A stretch of 64,000 nt of DNA, taken from Sphingobacterium sp. UBA7855. GTDB lineage: Bacteria; Bacteroidota; Bacteroidia; Sphingobacteriales; Sphingobacteriaceae. Position 1 is the stretch's first letter; every line of letters starts with the position of its first letter. Made by a program: the position numbers and the translations under genes. Location of the stretch: assembly GCA_002500745.1 (NCBI GenBank), contig DLST01000012.1, positions 62,001-126,000 on the forward strand, written 5' to 3'. Shown in pieces: positions 18,073 through 27,009 of this stretch. A model generated the notes under the pieces. It worked only from the letters and a program-made list of their open reading frames with translations. It had not been told where the DNA came from and made no database searches.

Positions 18073-18870
18073 TCACCGAAATACAGCATCCATATACTTG
18101 GAGGGCAAAATCGAGACTGCACCACGTGAATCTAGCGTAATGTAGAATTTAATTATACTCTCTCCTGTCACACCCGAAAAAAAAGTGGCAGGATGCCATG
18201 TATTTTTGCGATCCCCAAATATTTGTAAGGCTATATCGGAGAAAACAGATTGTTTGCCTACTATCAACTTTAAATCTTCAAGCGGCCTGTTTAAACCTTT
18301 TTCTATCCGCCCTTGCAATACGATAACAGAATCAGCCAAATTCGAGATACCCCTCTCGCGGAGCTTTTTGGAAATTTGCATTCCTAAATCCTCATATGAT
18401 CCATTGAGTCGAGCAGCCATCCCGTTCGCCACCACATCCGACTGCTCACCAGTATAGTATTTAATCAAATAAATAATAGAATCTTTATATATAGTTTGCC
18501 CTATGGCCCAATGTGTGGGAAAATTAAATTTCTGATTTCCTAACAATTGATCTAATGAAACTTTTGGCGAGGTAAAATGAATTCTTCCATATTTATTCTT
18601 TATATCTAAAGAATCACCTTTAAAAGTCATATCATAAAAAGAGTTATCCTTAGGATTGTCACGAATCCAGATAATTGGAGGATTGCTACACGCGAAAGGA
18701 GTAGATATTTGTGTCACCTCTGGATGGAGCATAAATATATGGTTATTTGTTGTATCCGCTATCGAAAAGCGCATTGACACTAATAATTTATTGGCACCAG
18801 GTTGATATGTAATTTCTTGTGCTTTAACAGAAATAGAATATAAAAAAAGAATATAAATTAAATATTTCAT
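18073..18870 (-). CDS. secreted hypothetical protein
   Basis: From ATG 18870 this is a 265-residue protein with a signal peptide (MKYLIYILFLYSISVKAQ, cut after KAQ); an ATG at 18894 would precede the signal. The mature part is a mixed strand/helix protein of the GLPGLI-like or small periplasmic kind often found in Bacteroidota (YQPGANKLLVSMRFSIADTT). It ends with KFYITLDSRGAVSILPSKYM. I do not recognise a family. It lies alone with a partial NTF2-like gene remnant just after its stop. Confidence 0.6.
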   Translation of the reverse strand: MKYLIYILFLYSISVKAQEITYQPGANKLLVSMRFSIADTTNNHIFMLHPEVTQISTPFACSNPPIIWIRDNPKDNSFYDMTFKGDSLDIKNKYGRIHFTSPKVSLDQLLGNQKFNFPTHWAIGQTIYKDSIIYLIKYYTGEQSDVVANGMAARLNGSYEDLGMQISKKLRERGISNLADSVIVLQGRIEKGLNRPLEDLKLIVGKQSVFSDIALQIFGDRKNTWHPATFFSGVTGESIIKFYITLDSRGAVSILPSKYMDAVFR

Positions 18871-18990
18871 CCCATTGCTTGTTAAATAGTACATATCATG
18901 TGTATATTATACAATGATACGCAAAAAATTAAAGCCACATCGCTCGACATGGCCTTAAATAAACATATTGAAAAAAAATCAAATTCTAAT

Positions 18991-19203
18991 TCACCCGCCA
19001 CCCTCTACAAATTCCAAAATGTCTCCCGGCTGGCATTCTAATACTTTACAGATTACTTCCAATGTGCTAAATCTTATCGCCTTGGCTTTTCCAGTTTTTA
19101 ATATTGAAAGATTTGAAAGTGAAAGATCAACTTTCTCTGATAGTTCGTTCAATGACATTTTTCTCTTAGCCATCATGACATCTAAATTTACAATTATCGG
19201 CAT
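18991..19203 (-). CDS. Cro/CI-type helix-turn-helix regulator (YozG-like)
   Basis: This 70-residue protein is a bare XRE HTH: IIVNLDVMMAKRKMSLNELS then SLSNLSILKTGKAKAIRF and CKVLECQPGDILEF. Its start lies 1 bp after the stop of the DUF2975 gene, so the two are co-translated. Pairing of a small HTH with a four-span DUF2975 membrane protein is common in Firmicutes and Bacteroidota. The HTH is thought to repress the pair while the membrane protein may sense a signal. Confidence 0.85.
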   Translation of the reverse strand: MPIIVNLDVMMAKRKMSLNELSEKVDLSLSNLSILKTGKAKAIRFSTLEVICKVLECQPGDILEFVEGGG

Positions 19204-19204
19204 C

Positions 19205-19741
19205 TTATACGGTTAAATCGTTTTCATTTTGCAATTCAATTCCTCTGCTAAAAATAACAGATATCACATATATTATCGCAGCCATTAAAATAAACGCTCG
19301 GCTATCGGTCCAGAATTGATTTAAATTTCCGACTTCGTAGCTTTTTCTTAGAATTCTGCCCACAGTTTCTTGTGCAACATAACTTAACAGGCCAATTGAA
19401 AATGTTAAATAACTGATCTGTGTAATCTGTTTGGATACCAAATTATTAAAAGGTTTATTCAGATCCAATTTGTGCATCATTTCGACCACCAGATAAAATA
19501 AATATGCTTTCAATACTACAATGACAATGATAAAAGCATAGATTGTGTAAAAAGACATTTGGCTCTGTCTGTACATCGCTGACAAATCAAGTGTTTGGTA
19601 GAATTTTCCAACAAATTCTGGTTTGAAAATACTGAAAATGAAATTAACAATAATAGCTCCTGCTTCAATAGATAATCCAACAAATATGATCCAGGCGATT
19701 ACGAGTAATCCTTTAAAAACGATGTTGTTCATTTTTTTCAT
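19205..19741 (-). CDS. DUF2975 membrane protein
   Basis: A 178-residue protein with four predicted membrane segments at about residues 9-35, 62-85, 110-130 and 147-166, and the LDLNKPFNNLVSKQITQIS motif that marks DUF2975. It has no catalytic residues. It is the first gene of a two-gene unit with the HTH regulator 1 bp downstream. Function unknown; the pairing suggests membrane-linked control of that regulator. Confidence 0.83.
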   Translation of the reverse strand: MKKMNNIVFKGLLVIAWIIFVGLSIEAGAIIVNFIFSIFKPEFVGKFYQTLDLSAMYRQSQMSFYTIYAFIIVIVVLKAYLFYLVVEMMHKLDLNKPFNNLVSKQITQISYLTFSIGLLSYVAQETVGRILRKSYEVGNLNQFWTDSRAFILMAAIIYVISVIFSRGIELQNENDLTV

Positions 19742-19984
19742 AATTGATAAGCTTTATATTTAATGCAATAATAATAAATATTTAGCGATTATCACTAATT
19801 ATTTATTTTTTATTATTAAAAAAGACACTTATATTGTTTTATATATCAGGAAGACGAAAGTAAAACTTACTGTATAAGCAAAAGGTTACATAAAGATTCT
19901 GAATAATATCATGCTATTTCGACATTAAAAAAGCCATATCTCTTGACATGGCTCTACAACATATATATTTATTTGAGATGGCTC

Positions 19985-20503
19985 TTATTTATACGAATTA
20001 ATCGATTTGGATACTTTCCAGTCATTGCCCACTCGCTCCAAGGTAATTAAGTCCGTTTTAGTAAAGTTTTCAAATTTCAAGGCTACTTTAGCAACCATGT
20101 AGTCTGCCGATTCCTCGATGATGTCGGTGCTTACTGTACAGTTTAGCTTTTCGCGTTTCTGTTTTTTCAATAGTTTGACCACTTCGCTACGGCTATGATT
20201 TTGCGCGTTGGATGCTTGGATTTTTTGGCTGAAATTTTCTGCGAATAACTGCTCTACTCCTGCTGATTCTCCTTCAGTCGTTACCACAACATAGTGCGCT
20301 AAAGCAAAATCTGCCGTAGAAAGGTTAACGTTTGCTTTTGTTGTTTTTGCTCCAGGTCCTTCAGCTGCCATAGCGAGATTAGATACTGCGATTAAAGCTG
20401 CTGCTGTGAATGTTTTTACTAGCGTTTTTTATCGAAATGATTTGTTTTTAATTGCTGATAAAGCTATCATGAGTGCGATTTTTAAGCACTCATGATGGTT
20501 CAT
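19985..20503 (-). pseudogene. NTF2-like copy 2, signal peptide disrupted by a 72-bp hairpin insert
   Basis: The domain is intact from an internal ATG at 20371 (MAAEGPGAKTTKANVNLSTA) to the stop at 19985. Upstream the usual start codon (20503) is followed by 72 extra bases that replace the join to the signal peptide. The insert encodes only a 24-residue frame and stops at TAA 20431-20429. After that the old signal-peptide codons (KTLVKTFTAAALIAVS) resume without a start. The insert contains a perfect 11-bp inverted repeat. A product started at 20371 would remain in the cytoplasm. I call it a pseudogene or export-defective copy. Nearly identical copy 3 has the same insert. Confidence 0.75.
20466..20496. 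repeat. 11-bp inverted repeat inside the insert of copy 2
   Basis: ATCATGAGTGC (20466-20476) and its exact complement GCACTCATGAT (20486-20496) are separated by 9 bases. The same element is at the equivalent place in copy 3 (22404-22434). It looks like a small REP/MITE-type insertion or a recombination footprint. Confidence 0.7.
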
Positions 20504-20551
20504 AATGTCTTTATTTTATTGTGTTAGTTCTGCTGTTCTTATTTGTTGACT

Positions 20552-20640
20552 CAAAACTACGAGACAATACGCCCCTAGCCTACTCGCTTTAGACTAACGA
20601 TCTGGAAAACTCGGTGAGTGGCGGGAATGGAGAGGTGAAA
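20552..20640 (-). promoter_or_regulatory. NTF2-like family promoter, copy 2
   Basis: TAGTTTTG on the minus strand (20559-20552) with paired GGTGA elements 21 bp apart (plus strand 20613 and 20634), as in the other copies. Confidence 0.5.
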
Positions 20641-20654
20641 TAAAATAAGAGCAT

Positions 20655-20737
20655 TTTTTACACCTAAACAAAAAACAGGAGTAATTTTTTGTTATTTTTA
20701 CACTCGTAACGCACACAGAAGTAAAATTTACACTCGA
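20655..20737 (+). promoter_or_regulatory. iterated TTTACAC operator of the Fic gene
   Basis: The unit TTTACAC(TCG) occurs three times in the 90 bp before ATG 20742 (near 20656, 20696 and 20728). The last copy forms the near-palindrome GTAAA-A-TTTAC. Such arrays suggest binding by the C-terminal winged helix of the Fic protein itself (autoregulation); this is inference. Confidence 0.5.
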
Positions 20738-20741
20738 AGAA

Positions 20742-21827
20742 ATGAATAAATTTGACCGAAAAAATCCCTATAACGATTTACCATTATTGCCACCAACCAA
20801 GGATATCGAAACAAAAAAAATTCTTCGGAAAACTATTTCTGCTGGTCGTGTGCTGGCCCAACTAAATGGGACTTTATTAAATTTACCAAATCCGACGCTA
20901 TTTCTTGATACAATTTACTTACAAGAAGCAAAAGCAAGTTCGGAAGTTGAAAATATCATTACAACAAATGATGAATTATACAGATCATTTGTTGCTGACA
21001 AGAAAATTGAAAATTTATCAACAAAAGAAGTTTTAAGTTATAAAAAAGCGCTATGGCTAGGTCTTGAAGAACTCAAAGCTAAACCTTTTATTACTACAAA
21101 CCTTTGCATTAAATTAGTTCAATGTATTAAACAAAATAATGCATCCATTCGGGTTACACCAGGAACAACGCTAAGCAACAATCGTGGTGAAATTATCTAC
21201 ACACCGCCAAGTGGAGAAACAATCATTAGAGAGAAACTCGCTAATTTAGAAAAATTCATCAATGAAGAAAGCAACATTGATCCATTGATTAAAATGGCAT
21301 TATTACATTACCAGTTTGAAGCAATCCACCCTTTTGTAGATGGAAATGGTAGAACTGGAAGAATTCTACTTTTGCTCTACTTAAAACTTTCCGGACTGTT
21401 AGAAGTTCCAGCAATTTATCTAAGCGAATACATCATTCAGAATAAAAATGATTATTATACCAAACTCAGGGGAGTAACAGAAAATGAAAATTGGGAAGAT
21501 TACATCTTATATATGTTAGATATGATCGAACAAACAGCATCAAAGGGTCTCAAACGATTATATCTAATCACACAAGCGATAGAGGAAATGAGTATTAACA
21601 TCAAAACGAAACTTCCTAAAATGTATTCAAAAGATTTAGTTGAGATATTATTTAGATTACCTTATACAAAACGTCAAAATTTGATTGACGACAATTTAGG
21701 AAATGCGAAAACTGTTGGAAATTATCTAATCGCATTGGAGCAGAATGGAATTCTTGAATCCGTAAAAGTCGGAAAGGAAAAACTGTACTTAAATCAAAAA
21801 CTGTTGAAAATTCTTGAAAATCAGTAA
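20742..21827 (+). CDS. Fic-family AMPylase/nucleotidyl transferase
   Basis: A 361-residue class II Fic protein. The N-terminal Fic_N region contains the inhibitory motif SSEVEN (pattern S-x-x-x-E-N) at about residues 66-71, which blocks ATP gamma-phosphate binding until released. The Fic core has HPFVDGNGRTGR at about 198-209, with catalytic His and the anion-binding Gly/Arg residues intact. A C-terminal winged helix (about 290-355) is typical of this architecture. Target proteins are unknown. The gene is flanked by two nearly identical 650-bp NTF2-like copies, so it could be deleted or amplified by recombination between them. A TTTACAC array upstream suggests autoregulation. Confidence 0.9.
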   Translation: MNKFDRKNPYNDLPLLPPTKDIETKKILRKTISAGRVLAQLNGTLLNLPNPTLFLDTIYLQEAKASSEVENIITTNDELYRSFVADKKIENLSTKEVLSYKKALWLGLEELKAKPFITTNLCIKLVQCIKQNNASIRVTPGTTLSNNRGEIIYTPPSGETIIREKLANLEKFINEESNIDPLIKMALLHYQFEAIHPFVDGNGRTGRILLLLYLKLSGLLEVPAIYLSEYIIQNKNDYYTKLRGVTENENWEDYILYMLDMIEQTASKGLKRLYLITQAIEEMSINIKTKLPKMYSKDLVEILFRLPYTKRQNLIDDNLGNAKTVGNYLIALEQNGILESVKVGKEKLYLNQKLLKILENQ

Positions 21828-21875
21828 ACTGCAAAAGCCACATCTCCCGACGTGGCCTTAATAAATAGATGATTC

Positions 21876-21913
21876 ACTAGTGGTTTGTCTTTTATTACTG
21901 ACAAACCACTAGT
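21876..21913 (-). terminator. perfect 14-bp hairpin after NTF2-like copy 3
   Basis: ACTAGTGGTTTGTC and its exact complement surround a 10-base loop, 9 bp past the stop of copy 3. A near-identical hairpin follows copy 4 (35797-35834) and a decayed one lies near 17970. Confidence 0.65.
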
Positions 21914-21922
21914 TATTGGATA

Positions 21923-22441
21923 CTATTTATACGAACTGATCGATTGGCATACTTTCCAGTCATTGCCCACTCGCTCCAAGGTAATTAAGTCCGTTTTGGT
22001 AAAGTTTTCAAATTTCAAGGCTACTTTAGCAACAATGTAGTCTGCCGATTCCTCGATGATGTCGGTGCTTACTGTACAGTTTAGCTTTTCGCCTTTCTGT
22101 TTTTTCAATAGTTTGACCACTTCGCTACGGCTATGATTTTGCGCGTTGGATGCTTGGATTTTTTGGCTGAAATTTTCTGCGAATAACTGCTCTACTCCTG
22201 CTGATTCTCCTTCAGTCGTTACCACAACATAGTGCGCTAAAGCAAAATCTGCCGTAGAAAGGTTAACGTTTGCTTTTGTTGTTTTTGCTCCAGGTCCTTC
22301 AGCTGCCATAGCGAGATTAGATACTGCGATTAAAGCTGCTGCTGTGAATGTTTTTACTAGCGTTTTTTATCGAAATGATTTGTTTTTAATTGCTGATAAA
22401 GCTATCATGAGTGCGATTTTTAAGCACTCATGATGGTTCAT
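21923..22441 (-). pseudogene. NTF2-like copy 3, same disrupted signal peptide as copy 2
   Basis: This copy matches copy 2 almost base for base over about 650 bp. It includes the 72-bp insert between the original start codon (22441) and the signal-peptide codons, and the resulting early TAA at 22369-22367. The remaining frame begins at internal ATG 22309 and lacks an export signal. Differences from copy 2 include the terminal codons (WKVCQSISSYK instead of WKVSKSINSYK) and a different terminator. The shared insert means one copy was duplicated after insertion. The pair forms a direct repeat around the Fic gene. Confidence 0.75.
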
Positions 22442-22489
22442 AATGTCTTTATTTTATAGTGTTAGTTCTGTTATTCTTATTTGTTGACT

Positions 22490-22578
22490 CAAAACTACGA
22501 CACAATACGACCTTAGCCTATGGGCTTTAGACCAACGATCGGGAAAACTCGGTGAATGGCGGGAATGGAGAGGTGAAC
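22490..22578 (-). promoter_or_regulatory. NTF2-like family promoter, copy 3
   Basis: TAGTTTTG on the minus strand (22497-22490) with GGTGAAT/GGTGAAC elements at 22551 and 22572, again 21 bp apart. Confidence 0.5.
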
Positions 22579-22773
22579 ATTTTTCCGTCCGCAAGCGAAC
22601 AGCACTGTTCACAATCGAACAACAATTCACACCCCCAGAAAACACAAAAAACTGATAATCAATTAATTTTAATTCAGGCAAAACTATTGTCAAATATAAA
22701 CTAATTGATTTCAAGTATATTGCATTAACTAAATGATATGCAATAACATTTTACATATCAAAATTATGATATC

Positions 22774-25161
22774 ATGTATAATTATTTAAAAGTAGGTTGG
22801 CGAAAATTATTCAGAAACAAGGTCTTTTCCCTGATCAATATACTGGGACTATCATTGGGACTAGCTGCATGCTGGATAATCCTCTTATTTGTAAATGATG
22901 AATTGAGTTATGACCGTTATTTTGCCCAAGCAGATCGTACATATCGTGTAGTTTCCCACGGAAAATGGGACGGCGGTTCATTTGACATAACAGGAACGGC
23001 AGCGCCTCTTGCCAATGTTATCAAGGATGAATTTCCAGGCGTGAAGGAAGCCACCAGATTCGATGTCGAAGGCGGTGGAATAATTACTATTGGCAATCAA
23101 CAAACAAAAGTCAACGAAATCTTCCTCGCCGACAACAATTTCTTCAATCTATTTGACTATATTTTTCTTGCTGGCAATCGTTCAATGGCATTGGCTAATC
23201 CCCAGTCTATTGTACTGACAGAAGACTTAGCCGTACAATTATTTGGATCCGTAGAAACAGCAATTAATAAAACGCTTTATTTCAATAAATCTGAACCCTG
23301 CTTTGTCACGGCTGTTATACAAAATGTACCTAAAAATACACATTTCAACTTCAGAGCTATTCGTTCCTTTTCAAAAGACTTTAATCCTGATTGGAATCAA
23401 CTTTACCTTTATACCTACGTACTACTAAAAGATCAGTCATACTTACCACAACTTCAAAAAAAACTTCCTTACATCGTAAAAAAATATATTCATGGACGGG
23501 ACCTCGATTTTGATTATAAAATCGAATTACAACCAATTACGGATATCCATCTGCATTCTAATCTAAGTTATGAGCTTAGCGATAATAGCAATATCAAATA
23601 TGTTTACATCTTTTCCATTGTCGGTGCATTAGTACTCCTAATTGCGATCGTAAATTATATTAATATCACAACGGCGCAGGCTTCAATAAGGATGAGAGAA
23701 ATTGCCGTCCGGAAAGTAATCGGATCCAGCACTTTAAATCTAACAAAGCAGTTTCTTGTTGAAACGTCTTTAATCATCTTTTGTGCAGCATTGTTAAGCA
23801 TATTGCTGGCATCATCTTCTATTCCATGGCTAAACCAATTGATCGGCAAACAGTTGGATCTCTGGCATTTTGGAATAGGAAAATCATTGTTATTTGTATG
23901 CATATTTATATTATTCCTAGTGTTCGTAACTGGAATTTATCCAGCTTTGGTGCTCTCTAGACTGAAGACTATTCCTTCTCTAAAAAATCAAATCGGCACT
24001 CATGGCTTACAGCATCTATTGAGAAAGTCGCTCGCGGTTTTTCAATTTGTAATCGCAGTATTGCTTATTCTATCCACCATGGTCATTTTTCTACAATTGA
24101 ATTTTATGACTACAAAAGACCTGGGTTTCGATAAAAATCAGGTCATGGTTTTCCATCTGGACAATGAATCCACTCGCAATAAAAGTGAAGAGCTCAGAAA
24201 TAGCTTACTTGAAGATAGCCATATCACAGAAGTAGCATTCGCCAGCAATCCAATTGGGAAAAACGACATTGGCGTGGGAACTTTCAATGTTGAAAATAAT
24301 GGAAAAATTGATCCCAACTTTACACTCGCCAATACCCTAAAAATCGACCCTAATTTTATCCCAGCAATGCATATTCAACTGGTTAAGGGAAGAAATTTTG
24401 ACGCTGCCATGCCGACAGATAGTTCGTCGGTGATTATAAACTCCGCATTTGCAAAAAAACAAGGATGGACAGATGCTTTAGGAAAACGGATCGAATTTGG
24501 AAGGGACAACGCTGGAAAATTCATTTTGAAATCTGTTATTGGAGTAGTCAGTGACTTTCATATTTATTCGCTCCAGCACAAAATCGATCCTCTTATCATG
24601 GAGCTTCCTGCCAGTAAAATTGAAATGGATAATATTTATATTCGTATGAAATCCACAAATATGAGCCATACGATTTCCCATATAAATAAGGTATACGACA
24701 ATTATTTCCCGGATTATCCTTTTGAATACACGTTTTTAGATGAAACGTATAATGACCAATACAATTCGGAAGTAAGACAGGGGCAAATTCTCTTAATTTT
24801 TTCACTCCTCTCAATCGTTATTGCCTGCCTGGGGTTATTTGGTGTGATCACATTCGCGATTCAGCTACGGATAAAAGAAATTGGCATACGCAAAACATTA
24901 GGTGCCACACTCAGCAATCTGCTGTATCTGCTATGCTCCGATATAGTTAAACTGGTAGGAATAGCATTGCTGATTGCACTTCCAATAGGATGGCTATTAA
25001 TGAACCAGTGGCTGCAAGAGTTCGCATACCGCATTTCAGTCAGCTGGTGGGTACTTGCGGGAGCTGGGATCATAGCACTGATAATTGCTATTCTTACCTT
25101 ATGTACAAAAGCAATCAATGCGGCCAGAGCTAACCCCGTCAACAGTTTAAGGGTAGAATAG
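22774..25161 (+). CDS. FtsX/MacB-type ABC transporter permease
   Basis: A 795-residue permease with the duplicated MacB layout. A first membrane segment at about residues 20-42 follows the family start MYNYLKVGWRKLFRNKVFSL. A periplasmic MacB_PCD domain follows, then FtsX block 1 with three spans (about 285-400). A second cycle starts at about 425 with a second periplasmic domain (about 450-665) and FtsX block 2 (spans at about 675-780). The cytoplasmic loops REIAVRKVIGSS and KEIGIRKTLGAT contact the ATPase. No ATPase gene is adjacent, which is usual for the orphan paralogues abundant in Bacteroidota. Substrate unknown; antimicrobial or stress export is typical. Confidence 0.9.
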   Translation: MYNYLKVGWRKLFRNKVFSLINILGLSLGLAACWIILLFVNDELSYDRYFAQADRTYRVVSHGKWDGGSFDITGTAAPLANVIKDEFPGVKEATRFDVEGGGIITIGNQQTKVNEIFLADNNFFNLFDYIFLAGNRSMALANPQSIVLTEDLAVQLFGSVETAINKTLYFNKSEPCFVTAVIQNVPKNTHFNFRAIRSFSKDFNPDWNQLYLYTYVLLKDQSYLPQLQKKLPYIVKKYIHGRDLDFDYKIELQPITDIHLHSNLSYELSDNSNIKYVYIFSIVGALVLLIAIVNYINITTAQASIRMREIAVRKVIGSSTLNLTKQFLVETSLIIFCAALLSILLASSSIPWLNQLIGKQLDLWHFGIGKSLLFVCIFILFLVFVTGIYPALVLSRLKTIPSLKNQIGTHGLQHLLRKSLAVFQFVIAVLLILSTMVIFLQLNFMTTKDLGFDKNQVMVFHLDNESTRNKSEELRNSLLEDSHITEVAFASNPIGKNDIGVGTFNVENNGKIDPNFTLANTLKIDPNFIPAMHIQLVKGRNFDAAMPTDSSSVIINSAFAKKQGWTDALGKRIEFGRDNAGKFILKSVIGVVSDFHIYSLQHKIDPLIMELPASKIEMDNIYIRMKSTNMSHTISHINKVYDNYFPDYPFEYTFLDETYNDQYNSEVRQGQILLIFSLLSIVIACLGLFGVITFAIQLRIKEIGIRKTLGATLSNLLYLLCSDIVKLVGIALLIALPIGWLLMNQWLQEFAYRISVSWWVLAGAGIIALIIAILTLCTKAINAARANPVNSLRVE

Positions 25162-25395
25162 CAAACATTGGATAATTACATACGAGGGAATAAGTTGCTG
25201 TGCATTGATTTAACTACCACCTACGGCTGTAGATTAACAGTCGGAAAAAGTCGGTGAATGGGATGTGATTTCACCGTCATTATATAGTATACAATAACAA
25301 TCTAAATATCAGTCTGTTGAATAATTCGTATAACTTTTATTGAAGTAGAACTTGACAAAAGTAAATTGTGCATTATTAATTTATCTTCTCAAATA

Positions 25396-25447
25396 TGAAA
25401 CAAACATATTTATTTCATTATATTTGAAACAAACATATTTATTTCAT
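25396..25447 (+). promoter_or_regulatory. promoter with two identical 23-bp operators, satD-like gene
   Basis: A 23-base unit beginning TGAAACAAACATATTT occurs at 25396-25418 and again at 25425-25447, period 29. Between and overlapping them, TATATTTG (25419-25426) matches TAnnTTTG, so a protein bound to the repeats would block the promoter. A partial third copy overlaps the start codon (TGAAACAATTTATTTTA). Confidence 0.6.
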
Positions 25448-25452
25448 AAATA

Positions 25453-26100
25453 ATGAAACAATTTATTTTAATGAGTGATATTATTGGAAGTAGCAATCAT
25501 AATCAGGAACTTCTAATTGAGCGATTCAAACAATGTACTTCTTACATTAATAAAAAATATATTGATCATTTGATTTCGCCTTTAACAATAACATTGGGAG
25601 ATGAGTTTCAAGGCATTATAGCAAATTTAAAAAGTTCTATCGATGTTATTATTGATCTCGAAGAATTTATTATAAATAATAATTTTTCACTAAAACTACG
25701 CTATGTATTGATATATGGCGAGATAGAAACAAATATAAATAATCACATAGCGTTCGAAATGCTTGGTAAAGGTTTAACAAAAGCCAGGAAACTATTAAAC
25801 AATAATAAATCAAAAGAAGAAAGGTTTTACATAGACATAGATAATGCAAACTGCAATACAATAATTAACAATTCATTTGAAATTTATCAAAACATCATTG
25901 ATAAATGGAAATTAGAGAAAGATTATCAGCTAATATCAAGCTTTTTGAAAAATTATGATTATAAGATAGTGGCTGAACATCTTAATAAAAATAGATCATT
26001 AATATGGAAAAGAGAGAAAACATTAAATATATCATCATACTTCGCCGTTAAAGAAATATTAAATGTAGCTAAAAACTTAAATTATGAATACTGTTTGTAA
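25453..26100 (+). CDS. SatD-like protein with C-terminal HTH
   Basis: This 215-residue protein shows the SatD pattern: ILMSDIIGSS at residues 5-14 and TLGDEFQGII at about 47-56. These acidic motifs resemble the palm of nucleotidyl cyclases. The last 60 residues (FLKNYDYKIVAEHLNKNRSL) form a helix-turn-helix-like segment, so the protein may bind its own iterated operators. It overlaps the downstream membrane-protein gene by 17 bp, so translation is coupled. SatD was first noted beside a signal-recognition locus in Streptococcus and its biochemical role is unclear. AT content is higher than in the neighbours, hinting at transfer. Confidence 0.75.
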   Translation: MKQFILMSDIIGSSNHNQELLIERFKQCTSYINKKYIDHLISPLTITLGDEFQGIIANLKSSIDVIIDLEEFIINNNFSLKLRYVLIYGEIETNINNHIAFEMLGKGLTKARKLLNNNKSKEERFYIDIDNANCNTIINNSFEIYQNIIDKWKLEKDYQLISSFLKNYDYKIVAEHLNKNRSLIWKREKTLNISSYFAVKEILNVAKNLNYEYCL

Positions 26101-26428
26101 AATATTACTAATAACCACCATCGAAATTTTCATAACCTTTATATTTTGGGTTATTGCTCCCAAAAATAAAAAAAACAATCTAATTGATATAAAATCTATC
26201 TTAAAAGGTCTATTGGAAAGGGCATTCCTCACCTATAGCCTAATCGCCGGATTTCCACATAGTCTAACTTTATTCGGCGCCCTAAAACTCGGCACGAGAT
26301 TAAAAAGTCCTGACAATGAAAAAACGGAGGAAGGAAGAAAGGAAGAGAAAGAGTATAATGACTATTATTTACTAGGGAATTTCATTTCAGTAACATTGAG
26401 TATGATATATTATAAAATAATAGTATAG
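26084..26428 (+). CDS. small membrane protein coupled to SatD-like gene
   Basis: A 114-residue protein with three likely membrane segments (about residues 5-24, 46-66 and 95-112) around a charged loop of EKTEEGRKEEKEYN type. The core LTYSLIAGFPHSLTLFGALK resembles, from memory, a small uncharacterised Bacteroidota membrane family. It overlaps the SatD-like gene by 17 bp, so the pair acts together. No enzymatic motif is seen. It could be a membrane effector or sensor for the SatD-like protein; that is speculation. Confidence 0.65.
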   Translation: MNTVCKILLITTIEIFITFIFWVIAPKNKKNNLIDIKSILKGLLERAFLTYSLIAGFPHSLTLFGALKLGTRLKSPDNEKTEEGRKEEKEYNDYYLLGNFISVTLSMIYYKIIV

Positions 26429-26483
26429 ATCACGCATTGAAGTCTCTTTTATTGAAATAAACACTGTATCATAAAGTGTGTAA

Positions 26484-26846
26484 GTTAAAGGTGTATTCTT
26501 GGATGATATCAGAATACCATCGGATCTGACTTACTATATGCCAAAGGAAGAATAGTCCCATATTGACTAACCAATTGGACCGTTATTCGTAATTATCAAG
26601 ATTTTGTGGTCTATATATCCACAAACTGGATTCCGTCAATCATCTCTTTTGATCATGATCTGGGATTAAATGTTGACAGCACAGAAGCAGAGTCGGGTTA
26701 GGATGCTGTGAAGTATATTTTTGATTTAATTATTGCAGGAACATCCGGTTCTCCCTCAGGTATTATCTCACTCGCAAAACCCTGTAGGCAAAACAAACAT
26801 CCTATCCTATTTGCACAATTTTATTAAAAGCATCGATAGAGGTTAA
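26484..26846 (+). pseudogene. decayed cREC (cyclic-phosphate processing receiver) gene
   Basis: No intact frame exists here, but translated pieces in consecutive frames give a recognisable protein. VFLDDIRIP comes from about 26490; WTVIRNYQDFVVYI and SIISFDHDLG come after a frameshift near 26560-26570. ESG-stop-DAVKYIFD follows, with an in-frame TAG near 26698. After a second shift near 26750, HSQNPVGKTNILSYLHNF leads to a stop at 26846. The LDD, ISFDHDLG and HSxNPVGK motifs are those of the cREC family, linked to cyclic-phosphate/RNA-repair chemistry. No start codon remains. At least two shifts and several stops make it a clear pseudogene. Confidence 0.75.
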
Positions 26847-26954
26847 CAAAACTTTTAGAGCTCAAATAGAAAGCCCCTGCATTATGATTAAAAAATTAAA
26901 ATGTCAGATAGGATCTTGAGTCATCAAAAAATACAATCACTTAAGATTTATATT

Positions 26955-26983
26955 AACGCCTATCCAATATGAGAACAGGCGTT
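26955..26983 (-). terminator. hairpin downstream of the SNase gene
   Basis: AACGCCT / AGGCGTT stem with a 15-base loop, 27 bp past the stop at 27010; AT-rich sequence follows on the minus strand. Confidence 0.55.
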
Positions 26984-27009
26984 TAAATTATATCTTCAGT
27001 CGAAGTGTA

